NCBI GenBank assembly: GCA_946410455.1
Contig: CAMKAJ010000001.1
Span: 1-54,335, forward strand
DNA from: an uncultured Bacteroidales bacterium
GTDB taxonomy: Bacteria; Bacteroidota; Bacteroidia; Bacteroidales; UBA932
Reading direction: 5' to 3'
DNA length: 54,335 bases
Shown here: one piece after another, positions 24,935 through 33,511 of the stretch
Numbering within the stretch: position 1 is the first letter of the stretch
How the letters are laid out: every line of letters begins with the position of its first letter
Position numbers and translations under genes: made by a program
The notes under the pieces: model-generated
Told to the model about the DNA's origin: nothing
Databases searched by the model: none
The model's input: only the letters and a program-made list of their open reading frames with translations

Positions 24935-27733
24935 TTATTTAGTATTTAATTGATTCACATCGGACTTGCCGTATTCTTTTGGAAGGCAACCTTTATATTT
25001 CTTGAAACTAGTAGCAAAATATGACGGCGAAGAGAACCCAACCATGGCGCTGATCTCCGATACAGAATATCGCCCTTCCAATAATAGAGCGCAGGCCCTG
25101 TCAAAGCGAATCTTCCGTATATAATCGGAGACTGTACCATTGGTCGTCTTCTGAATACGGTCGTATAGTTTAGACCTGCTCATAAACATCTGGCGGGCAA
25201 ATTCATCAGAAGAAAAAGCTTCGTTGTCTATGTTTGCCTCTACCACCCGTGCAGCCCTGTTCAGAAACTCACTATCTGCCGATACTTCCCCCGAAATATC
25301 AGATCCTACACGGCTGGTTATCAGGCTCCTGATTCTGTCCAGATTCTCTTCGAGAAGATGAATCTCGGCATTACGCGTATTAAGTTTACCTTTCGTGCGA
25401 ACAAGCATGATAAGCAGCATCACAACAAAGACCAGAAAGAGGACCGACATAAATGCAATCGCAAAGTGGAACACCCGGCTTTGCCACCACCTGGGCAAAA
25501 TATGTAAACTCAAACTTACGCCGCCCTCGGACATTACTCCCTCATTGTTAGCAGATCGCAATTGAATGGTATATTTCCCGGGAGTCAGATTTGCAAATGA
25601 TGCCTGCCTGTCCGACGTTTTGTGCCATCTGTCCCCAAAACCGTCTATGCGGTAATAAAACACATTCTCTTTGTAAGACAGCATATTAAGCACAGACCAG
25701 TGAACAACCAATGGGCCCTTGTAATATGGCACGCTGGCAGAAATGCAGGCTCCGTAATCATTCCTTTCTACTTCTCCTATATTCCTGCTCCCAAAATCGA
25801 TATCGGAAAAATAAGGCTTAGGCGAGTAGGGGTTGGAATACATATCTTCCGGAGAAAAACGCACAAGACCTCCGAGTCCTCCAAAATAGAACTGGCCGTC
25901 TGCCCCCTCGCATGCAGCACCTTCTACAAATTCATTACCAGTCGGCCTGTTAATAACTGTCACTGCCCGAGTCTCAGGATGGAGACGGCATATTGTCTTG
26001 CCGGAGCACAGCCATAACCCACCTTCTCCATTAAGCACTGAGCGAATATTATTATCCGGGAGCCCCTCTTCTTTAGTATAAAGCTTTGGATCTGAGATTC
26101 CAGTGTATTCCAACAGTCCGCGAGAAGAAGCCACCCAGATACGACCATAACTATCTTGCTGGATCTGGTTCACGTGAAATCCGGCAGCATTCACGGCAGG
26201 CAGTAATTCAGCGTGAGCTTGTACACTACCATCTGGGGAAAGCAGGAAGAGGCCCTCATCTGTCCCTATCCAAATACGACCAGCTCTGTCTTTAAACAGA
26301 ACGGTTATAAGTCGCCTGCCAAGCTCAGGCGCTATGGTAACTGCTGGATGAGGCAAAAACTTTCCGCTCTGAATATTAAAAAGGAAAAGGCCTTCGAGCG
26401 AACCCACAAGCCAATCTCCACCACCTAGCTCCAATAAAGAATAACAACCATTCTTAATGGGAGCACGATTGTTTATCGCAAATCCACGGACAGATAGGTT
26501 AATGGGATTAAGACGCATTATTCCGCCCATGTGCATTCCGATATATAGATTACCGTCACTGCCAGGAACCACACACTTAATATTACCGCTGACCAAAGGA
26601 ATATTTGGTTGGTGGAGGCTTCCGTCTCCTAAAGAATAAAGGAAAAGTCCATCATCGTTTGTCCCAATCCAGATACGCTGCGACGTAGGGTCCTGGCATA
26701 GACAGCTTACAAAGCCATACACACCTTCACTGGAAAGAGAAACCTCACGAAGCTTGTCGTCCTGACGATTCCAATAATTAACCCCACCAAACCAAGTCCC
26801 TATCCATATTCCGTTTTGATCATCAGAAAAAATTGCTCGAACGCTGTCGTGACTTAAAGAAAAAGCAGAACGCCCGTGTTTGCACACGCGAAAGGCTCCC
26901 TCCATGTCATCATATACGGCAAGGCCATCGTACGTGCCTACCCATAAACGACCATAAGTATCGGTATGAAGCACCCTGACATAATCGGAGGGAAGAGCGG
27001 CCTCGCCTTTATAATGCCTGATAACATTAAAATGAGCATCTGTTCTATACAAGCCATCTCCATAAACGCCAATCCACCAACCTCCATCCTGAGACGGTGT
27101 AATGGCATGAACATCTACGCCAGTAAAGCCATTTACAGGTAAAGCTACACCATCTCTAAAGACATAAAGGCCTGCATCAGTCGCCATTAACAATATACGG
27201 TCCAAGGCAAAAGAGCATCGGGTGACATAATCAATCCCCATAGAAATGTGCTCAGTAGATGGCTCTTTTGGGTCGAACAAAACAAGGCCGGCATCGGTAG
27301 ACAAAGCAAGCTTTCCAGCATAAGCAGTTATATGATTGATATTGCCCTGTGTAAGCTCTGGATAGTTCTGAAAACAATCCTCAACAGGCCTAAAAAGTGC
27401 AAGTCCTGATGCCGAGCCTACCCAAAGCCTACCTTCAGAGTCAGCGTAAAGAGCGCCAATGAAGCCACTTTGCAAAGCATCAGGATTTGAATAATCTGCC
27501 TTGTATATTTTAAAATCATACCCGTCATACATGTTGAGACCATCTTGAGTGCCGAACCAGATATTCCCGAGCTTATCCTGTGCGATAGAGAGCACGGAGC
27601 TCTGAGACAGTCCCTGTTCGATACCAAGATGCCGAAATGCCATAGGAGTATTCGTAGCAAATGCACCAGCCGCAACATGAAGGTAAGCAACAGCGAATAG
27701 TACAAACAAAAAGGTTTTATATCGGGCAAACAT
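24935..27733 (-). CDS. Membrane-spanning sensor: regulator propeller plus Y_Y_Y domain fused directly to an AraC-type DNA-binding domain
   Basis: A 932-residue glycan-responsive regulator. In order: signal peptide (about 1-25), two-component regulator propeller repeats through about 640 (DKLGNIWFGTQDGLNMYDGY, GRLWVGTYDGLAVYDD, GRIWIGTDEGLFLL), a Y_Y_Y domain (about 670-755), one membrane helix (about 757-783), a short helical linker, then an AraC HTH (about 830-925: SDYIRKIRFDRACALLLEGR, SPSYFATSFKKYKG). Classic hybrid two-component systems carry histidine kinase and receiver domains between these parts. Here there is no H-box, no ATP-binding N/G boxes and no receiver; fewer than 50 residues separate membrane helix and HTH. 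It is therefore a one-component membrane regulator. Divergent from the lyase operon, it is the likely activator of that operon. Confidence 0.9.
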   Translation of the reverse strand: MFARYKTFLFVLFAVAYLHVAAGAFATNTPMAFRHLGIEQGLSQSSVLSIAQDKLGNIWFGTQDGLNMYDGYDFKIYKADYSNPDALQSGFIGALYADSEGRLWVGSASGLALFRPVEDCFQNYPELTQGNINHITAYAGKLALSTDAGLVLFDPKEPSTEHISMGIDYVTRCSFALDRILLMATDAGLYVFRDGVALPVNGFTGVDVHAITPSQDGGWWIGVYGDGLYRTDAHFNVIRHYKGEAALPSDYVRVLHTDTYGRLWVGTYDGLAVYDDMEGAFRVCKHGRSAFSLSHDSVRAIFSDDQNGIWIGTWFGGVNYWNRQDDKLREVSLSSEGVYGFVSCLCQDPTSQRIWIGTNDDGLFLYSLGDGSLHQPNIPLVSGNIKCVVPGSDGNLYIGMHMGGIMRLNPINLSVRGFAINNRAPIKNGCYSLLELGGGDWLVGSLEGLFLFNIQSGKFLPHPAVTIAPELGRRLITVLFKDRAGRIWIGTDEGLFLLSPDGSVQAHAELLPAVNAAGFHVNQIQQDSYGRIWVASSRGLLEYTGISDPKLYTKEEGLPDNNIRSVLNGEGGLWLCSGKTICRLHPETRAVTVINRPTGNEFVEGAACEGADGQFYFGGLGGLVRFSPEDMYSNPYSPKPYFSDIDFGSRNIGEVERNDYGACISASVPYYKGPLVVHWSVLNMLSYKENVFYYRIDGFGDRWHKTSDRQASFANLTPGKYTIQLRSANNEGVMSEGGVSLSLHILPRWWQSRVFHFAIAFMSVLFLVFVVMLLIMLVRTKGKLNTRNAEIHLLEENLDRIRSLITSRVGSDISGEVSADSEFLNRAARVVEANIDNEAFSSDEFARQMFMSRSKLYDRIQKTTNGTVSDYIRKIRFDRACALLLEGRYSVSEISAMVGFSSPSYFATSFKKYKGCLPKEYGKSDVNQLNTK

Positions 27734-27855
27734 GATTATTAACTTTTGGACAATATTAAGATAAAATTAGACGATTTCAAAATATATTAGATAAAAACTA
27801 AAAATATTCACACAACAGCAAAATAGTAATCCAAAGAATAAACGAACTTTGCAAC
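27734..27855. promoter_or_regulatory. Divergent promoter region between the sensor gene and the heparinase II operon
   Basis: This 122-bp, very A/T-rich gap must hold promoters for both sides. For the plus strand, GAACTTTG at 27844-27851 is one base off TAnnTTTG, with ATG 27856 following 4 bp later. On the minus strand the best candidate, TATATTTTG, has one extra T. The imperfect boxes suit an activated promoter. The AraC-type regulator probably binds here, but I could not identify a clear repeated binding site. Confidence 0.45.
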
Positions 27856-30177
27856 ATGACTAACCGCATTTCAATCTTAACGCTAATAGCGTCCCTTGTT
27901 TTATCATGTTCGGGGATGGTTCCGGAGACGGCCGTCGTGCAGCCACAAACAACCACGCCGAAGCTGGCACCTGTCAAAATCCCCAACCCGCCCAAGAAGC
28001 ATCCGCGACTTTATCTTCAGCAGGACGACATCCCTCTTTTGAAGGCAAGATTAGAAAGCATCGAGGGCCAGAAGATCATGCGGTCTATGCAAAAGAATGC
28101 CGTCCCCTTCACACCCGAAGAGGAAGCAAAAGAAGACAAGAGCGGTTTCCGATACTACATGAAAATGCGAGGCTTGACTTCTCAGGCACAGCTTGATGCC
28201 ATAGATTACCTCGTATATGATGACCGAGCAGCTGGCAGACGCGCCATAGACGGAATATTGGATTCGCTCAAGCGTACAAACTATGGGATGAAAAACGATA
28301 TGTCCCGCGCCAGCGGCATAATGCTGATGGTGGGTGGTATAGTTTACGACTGGTGCTACCCGCTGCTGACCAAAGACGAGAAAGACGCCTTTTGCAAAGA
28401 GTTTGTACGGATTGCCAACACAATGGAGTGCCGTTATCCTCCCCGCCGCAACGAATCAATGGCAGGACACGGTTCTGAATGGATGATACTAAGAGATATG
28501 CTTTCTGCGGGTATTGCCATCTACGACGAGTTCCCGGAAATGTTTAATTATGTACGGGAAACACTCGAAGAAGACTACATCCCCATTCGCAACTACACCT
28601 ACGCGGGCCAGAACTATCATCAGGGCACAGATTACGCAAACGTCCGGCTCACCTGTGACTTCCTTTCCATGTGGATTCTGGACCGGATGGGCGCCCGGAA
28701 CCTGTACACTCAAGACATGAAATATGTCATGTACGACTACATCTACCGCCGCAGGCCAGACGGCAAAATGCTCCCTGCCGGCGATGTAAACCATAATCGC
28801 GCCTATAAGGACACATATCCAGGACCTATGATGCTGGCTTCATCATATTGGAAAGATCCATATCTAGCCGGCGAATGGGAACTTAAGCCATACGTAGAAG
28901 CTCACTTGCTTATTTTTAACTTGCTTTGGCGTGACTTTACACTGCAGGGGCGTTCTCCCGAAGGCCTTCCCCTTTCACGATATAGCCCATCTCCATACGG
29001 ATGGATGATTGCGCGCACCAATTGGGACGAGGATTGCGTGATAGCTGAGATGAAAGTCAACGAGCAGTTCTATGGCAACCACCAGCATCAAGACGGAGGG
29101 GCGTTCCAGATTTATTACAAAGGCCCTCTGGCAATTGATTCTGGCATATACCAAAGCCTTCAGGGCGGATATAACTCTCCGAACAACAAGAACTACACTA
29201 AGCGCACTATAGCTCACAATTCTCTTCTCATATACGACCCAAACGAAGTGTTTGAATGCTGGGCCTATGGTGGTGCAGATAAGACACGTTTTGCAGCCAA
29301 CGATGGCGGGCAGCGCCTTAATGGCGAAGGGTGGGACACCTGTCGCAGTTATGAAGATTTGGTGAGCGACGAATATACTGTGGGGAAAGCACTTGCGCAC
29401 AAGTTCGGTCCCTCAGACAAGATTCCCGTGTATACATATTTAAAGGGAGATATCACCAAGGCATATAGCAAAAAAGTTAAAGACGTAAGACGCTCTTATG
29501 TATTCTTTAACCTCAAGAACAAGACTGTTCCGGCCGCAATGATAGTTTACGACCACATTGAGGCCTCCAATCCTGAATTCAAGAAGACCTGGCTCCTGCA
29601 CAGTATCGAGGAGCCGGAAATCAACGGCAACTTATTCTGCGTCAGGCGTACCGCCAATGGAGATACCGGAATGCTGCGCTGCGAAAGCCTGCTGCCCAAG
29701 GGCGGCGTAATAGAAAAAGTCGGAGGGCCCGGCAAAGAATTCTTGGTGGATGGGGTTAACTATCCAGCAGACCCCGAGCCAAACCGCCCCGACCAAGCTG
29801 GTGAGCGCGGCGCGTGGCGCGTAGAAGTTTCGCCTGGAACGCCGGCTGCGGAAGACTGCTTCTTACATGTTATGCAAGTGGCCGACAATGGCTGTACATC
29901 TTTTGGAGAAGTTACAGAAATCGAGGGCGACGAGGTTGCGGGAGCAATCGTATCTGGGCATGGAGCCATTTTCCACAAAAACCTCGGAACGTTTAGAGAA
30001 ACCTTCAGCTTCAACCTCCCCAAAGACTGCTATCTGTTGATTACCGACCTGGAGCCAGGTACTTGGAATATTACAAAAAACGGTAAAGTCATACTTAGAA
30101 ATGCAAAAACAGAAGCCGAGAACGGTACGCTATGGCTGCGTGCCGAGCCCGGTGAATACACCATAACGAAGAAATGA
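27856..30177 (+). CDS. hepB: PL21 heparinase II-like heparin/heparan sulfate lyase
   Basis: Cleaves heparin and heparan sulfate by beta-elimination, leaving 4,5-unsaturated uronates. The 773-residue product matches the Pedobacter heparinus heparinase II (772 residues) along its whole length as I remember that sequence: HPRLYLQQDDIP, GHGSEWMILRDMLSAGIAIY, NYHQGTDYANVRLT, LDRMGA, GNHQHQDGGAFQIYYKGPLA, KRTIAHNSLLIYDP. The catalytic set H202, E205, Y257, H406 of that enzyme maps to H205, E208, Y260, H409 here. A lipobox-like LVLSCSG (Cys18) suggests a lipoprotein at the outer membrane or periplasm. It heads the operon and overlaps the GH88 gene by 4 bp (ATGA). Confidence 0.95.
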   Translation: MTNRISILTLIASLVLSCSGMVPETAVVQPQTTTPKLAPVKIPNPPKKHPRLYLQQDDIPLLKARLESIEGQKIMRSMQKNAVPFTPEEEAKEDKSGFRYYMKMRGLTSQAQLDAIDYLVYDDRAAGRRAIDGILDSLKRTNYGMKNDMSRASGIMLMVGGIVYDWCYPLLTKDEKDAFCKEFVRIANTMECRYPPRRNESMAGHGSEWMILRDMLSAGIAIYDEFPEMFNYVRETLEEDYIPIRNYTYAGQNYHQGTDYANVRLTCDFLSMWILDRMGARNLYTQDMKYVMYDYIYRRRPDGKMLPAGDVNHNRAYKDTYPGPMMLASSYWKDPYLAGEWELKPYVEAHLLIFNLLWRDFTLQGRSPEGLPLSRYSPSPYGWMIARTNWDEDCVIAEMKVNEQFYGNHQHQDGGAFQIYYKGPLAIDSGIYQSLQGGYNSPNNKNYTKRTIAHNSLLIYDPNEVFECWAYGGADKTRFAANDGGQRLNGEGWDTCRSYEDLVSDEYTVGKALAHKFGPSDKIPVYTYLKGDITKAYSKKVKDVRRSYVFFNLKNKTVPAAMIVYDHIEASNPEFKKTWLLHSIEEPEINGNLFCVRRTANGDTGMLRCESLLPKGGVIEKVGGPGKEFLVDGVNYPADPEPNRPDQAGERGAWRVEVSPGTPAAEDCFLHVMQVADNGCTSFGEVTEIEGDEVAGAIVSGHGAIFHKNLGTFRETFSFNLPKDCYLLITDLEPGTWNITKNGKVILRNAKTEAENGTLWLRAEPGEYTITKK

Positions 30178-31340
30178 GATTAAAACTACTGATTGTTTTT
30201 ATTGCGGGCGTTGCCCTGTCGGCTTGCGCTCGGCAGGAAGCTGGGGCTCCCGACACATCCCGCGCCATCGAAACCGCTGTAGTACAGCTAAAAGCTGCCG
30301 GTGAAGCATGGAAAGACGCCGCCAACTTCGCACGTTCGTGGGGAGATGGCACATTTCACGAAATGGAGCTTGATGACTGGACCAGTGGCTTCTATCCTGG
30401 CAGTCTATGGGTTACATACGCTCTGACCGGAGATGAAGAGCTGGCCGAACTTGCCCGTCATTTTACTGCAAAACTTGCAGACGTCCCGGCCATGACGCAC
30501 ACCCACGACCTGGGATTCATGGTGATGCCCAGCTACGGCCTTCAATACGTCATTACGAGCGACGAGAGCGCCAAGGCTGCCGTTGTTCAAGCGGCACACA
30601 GTCTTGCCAGCCGCTTCAACGAGCGCATAGGCCTCATTCGCTCCTGGGACTTCGGAGATTGGAACTACCCGGTAATCATAGACAATATGATGAACCTTGA
30701 GATGCTCTTTACGGTGGCGGAATGGACCGGCGAAGAACAGCTTAAAAGAATCGCCGTGAGCCATGCAGACCGCACCATGGAGAACCACTTCAGGCCAGAC
30801 TGCAGCTCATGGCATGTGGTAAGTTACAACGATGACGGTTCCGTTGAAAGCAAAACCACCTGGCAGGGAGCCTCCGACGACTCCCGCTGGGCACGCGGCC
30901 AAGCATGGGGTCTCTACGGATACACCGTATGCTATCGTTTTACTCATGAAGAGCGCTTCCTTGAGCAGGCCAAAAAGATCGCGGCCCTCATAATGGGACT
31001 TCCCAACATGCCTGAAGACAAGATCCCTTACTGGGATTATGACGCTCCGGGCATTCCAGATGCTCCACGCGACGCCTCCGCAGCTGCTGTAACCGCATCT
31101 GCACTACTGGAACTGCAGGGCATGGTTAGCGCAGAGCTCAGAAAACAATATAGATCCTACGCAGAAGATATCCTGCGGGTACTCTGCTCAGACTCCTATC
31201 TGGCCGCTCCAGGCACCAACGGAGACTTTATTCTTATGCATTCTACCGGCGCAGCTCCTTTCAACAGCGAGGTTGACGACGCCATTTGTTATGCAGACTA
31301 TTATTTCCTTGAAGCAATTCAGCGTTATAAAGCCCTATGA
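30174..31340 (+). CDS. GH88 unsaturated glucuronyl hydrolase
   Basis: Removes the 4,5-unsaturated uronate that lyases leave at the non-reducing end, yielding the keto-acid that enters the KduI route. The 388-residue protein is an (alpha/alpha)6 barrel of normal length. The two catalytic aspartates of the family appear as D112 (THTHDLGFMVMPSYG) and D170 (VIIDNMMNLEML), and SRWARGQAWGLYGYT is the conserved helix pair. It carries a lipobox (GVALSAC, Cys18), so it works in the periplasm rather than the cytosol. It lies between the PL21 gene and the surface glycan-binding protein gene, with 4-bp overlaps on both sides. Confidence 0.93.
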   Translation: MRLKLLIVFIAGVALSACARQEAGAPDTSRAIETAVVQLKAAGEAWKDAANFARSWGDGTFHEMELDDWTSGFYPGSLWVTYALTGDEELAELARHFTAKLADVPAMTHTHDLGFMVMPSYGLQYVITSDESAKAAVVQAAHSLASRFNERIGLIRSWDFGDWNYPVIIDNMMNLEMLFTVAEWTGEEQLKRIAVSHADRTMENHFRPDCSSWHVVSYNDDGSVESKTTWQGASDDSRWARGQAWGLYGYTVCYRFTHEERFLEQAKKIAALIMGLPNMPEDKIPYWDYDAPGIPDAPRDASAAAVTASALLELQGMVSAELRKQYRSYAEDILRVLCSDSYLAAPGTNGDFILMHSTGAAPFNSEVDDAICYADYYFLEAIQRYKAL

Positions 31341-33505
31341 GATTTATCCCCGCACCTCTAAGAGTTTTTCTACTGCTTGCGCTGGCCTCTTGTACTGTTA
31401 ACACCACAACAGACAGCTCGGATTCTCTGTACTACAGCGGAATTAGCGAAATCAGCCCAGGCACTGCCATCACCATTAACCCGTCCTGGCACGGCCAGAC
31501 GCCTACAGCATTCGAGATAACCAGAATCTTGTACGAAAGCGAGCCCATAACCTCTGACTGCTTCTCTATAGACGCAGACAGCGGCACTTTCCAGATCAGC
31601 AATTCCGAGCAACTCGCTACCGGCCACTACAGCATCAGCGTCGCATGCCGATTGGGAGATGCTCGCAAAGAATTCGAGAACGCTATTGAGGTTCATCTGA
31701 TGAAGCCCGTTCCGGACGGCATCGTGGTAACGCCTTCCATTCTAGGCATCCCTCTGGGTGACATAATCAGTACAGATGCAGAACTGCCCACAGCAGTGAT
31801 CAGCAGCGACGGCAGCGACCACGTATCTATCAAGCAGTTCGGCATAGCAAACGTAAGAAGGGACGGAGTACTGGCCAATGACTGCAAAGACTGGTTCTCC
31901 CTTTCGCAGGACGGTGTTTTCTCTGTGGCCCCCGGTAATGCTGACTTCATTCCTGGTACTTACAGTTTCGATTTCCGCCTGACCACCTACATCGTAGGCC
32001 AGGAAGACGAGGCTGGCCTGTTTACCGACGCACTCACAGTAAATGTTACATCTGCACCACTTGCGCTCTCCTATCCGGTTAACCTCGCCAAGGTAGAGCG
32101 CGGCTATGCCGCAGCGTCAGCCGAGCCCAAGATGACAGGCTCGCTAAGCGGGCTGAGATATGCCATTAAGAACGTCCAACCATCAAATACCCCGGGCATC
32201 AGCATCGATGAGGCAAGCGGAGTACTCTCTTTCCCTGCCACAAATGCAGTGCAGGTTGGAGATGAATATGTGGTCAGCCTCACTGTAAGCAACAACTGGG
32301 GCAGTACAGACTTCGACGACATCTTCACTTTCCGTGTAATAGACTTTATCCGCCCCGTTACTGTTCTCTCATACGCTGACGGCGGAGAACTCATCTCCGG
32401 CCTTGCATTCAGTAACCCGGTTGCACAGTGCGACGGGGATGAGGTTGAATATGCGCTTGTAGAGCTCCCTGAGGGACTGAATGGGCTACAGATAGACCGC
32501 AACAGCGGCACAGTATCCTGCGCTAAGGGAATAGAACTCGTGCCCGGCGACTATCAAGTCAAGGTGAGCGCTACCAACGTCAAGTCGTCAGTTACCTCAT
32601 CTTTTGCTCTGAAGGTGATTGCCAACCCCTACACCTTCCACTTTGTCCGCTGGGGCAACAATCTCGGCCTCACTCCTATCGAGGAATACGGCAATCAGTT
32701 CCGTCTCGAAAGCGGAGAGCTCAAGGTACCCATACTCGAAAGCGACATTCCGCAGGGTGTCCCTGTGAGTTTCTCCATTAAGAATTGCACCAACAATTCG
32801 CAGATGAACACAGGAGCAGCTATTGACGCGAGTACTGGCGAACTCACTCTGACTTACAAGGGCAACCAAACGGCCGATCGCTCTGCACGCACGCACGCGT
32901 CTATTATTACTGTGACTGTCGGCGGCAATTCAGAGGCAGCCGTAACCAAGAAATTCCCCCTTTTCGTTGCTCACGACGGATACATCAAAGGTTACAGAAT
33001 TTGCTACACACCTTTTGCAATCCGAGTCAATCCTAAGACGGGAGGGCGCTCAGCAGCTCCCGTCATAACCAGGCTGGACGGTGGAGAAGTGAGCGGAGTT
33101 ACTTTATCTTATCGCCGCAACGTCTTTTTCTACAACGTAGACGGCCCTGCCGCTCATATTGACGGACGCGCACAAGACGGCACAGACAGGCTTATGTACA
33201 AAGTGTGGAACAAGTACTACAGCGCAAGGAATACCGTAATCAATACCGGTTCTGCCTCGCCCGTCTCCTGGTATGGAGACCGCAACGGAGAACGTGGCTG
33301 GCTGCCTTTCACTGCATGCTACAACGACCCGGCCGACCTTAGCCTCGTGGTCAATCCAGACAAGTTCTCTGATGACAATGGCTACGCCTCAGGTTTCGTA
33401 TCCGGCCAAATGCAGTTTAATATCAACAATATCGATCCTGTCAATACTGGAGGTAACGAGTGTTATCCATTCATTATCTGGCTGGACCCAACCTATAATA
33501 AATGA
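31337..33505 (+). CDS. Surface glycan-binding lipoprotein with tandem Ig/cadherin-like domains (SusE-position)
   Basis: A 722-residue lipoprotein (MRFIPAPLRVFLLLALASC, Cys19). It consists of four or five beta-sandwich repeats of about 100 residues, marked by recurring phrases such as SIDADSGTFQIS, SIDEASGVLSFPATN, QIDRNSGTVSCAKG and AIDASTGELTLTYKG, each near the middle of a putative domain. The C-terminal 170 residues (about 550-722) are different and rich in aromatic residues (SYRRNVFFYNVDG, SWYGDRNGERGWLPFTACYN), the likely glycan-binding end. The position, directly before susC, matches the heparan sulfate-binding surface protein in the Bacteroides thetaiotaomicron locus. It may belong to the DUF4958-type surface glycan-binding family; I am not certain. 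It overlaps the GH88 gene by 4 bp. Confidence 0.82.
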   Translation: MRFIPAPLRVFLLLALASCTVNTTTDSSDSLYYSGISEISPGTAITINPSWHGQTPTAFEITRILYESEPITSDCFSIDADSGTFQISNSEQLATGHYSISVACRLGDARKEFENAIEVHLMKPVPDGIVVTPSILGIPLGDIISTDAELPTAVISSDGSDHVSIKQFGIANVRRDGVLANDCKDWFSLSQDGVFSVAPGNADFIPGTYSFDFRLTTYIVGQEDEAGLFTDALTVNVTSAPLALSYPVNLAKVERGYAAASAEPKMTGSLSGLRYAIKNVQPSNTPGISIDEASGVLSFPATNAVQVGDEYVVSLTVSNNWGSTDFDDIFTFRVIDFIRPVTVLSYADGGELISGLAFSNPVAQCDGDEVEYALVELPEGLNGLQIDRNSGTVSCAKGIELVPGDYQVKVSATNVKSSVTSSFALKVIANPYTFHFVRWGNNLGLTPIEEYGNQFRLESGELKVPILESDIPQGVPVSFSIKNCTNNSQMNTGAAIDASTGELTLTYKGNQTADRSARTHASIITVTVGGNSEAAVTKKFPLFVAHDGYIKGYRICYTPFAIRVNPKTGGRSAAPVITRLDGGEVSGVTLSYRRNVFFYNVDGPAAHIDGRAQDGTDRLMYKVWNKYYSARNTVINTGSASPVSWYGDRNGERGWLPFTACYNDPADLSLVVNPDKFSDDNGYASGFVSGQMQFNINNIDPVNTGGNECYPFIIWLDPTYNK

Positions 33506-33511
33506 GCGGAC

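Noticed and set aside
24935..27733. Classical hybrid two-component system (kinase plus receiver)
   Set aside because: There is no histidine kinase H-box, no ATP-binding glycine motifs and no receiver aspartate domain between the membrane helix and the AraC domain; there is no room for them.
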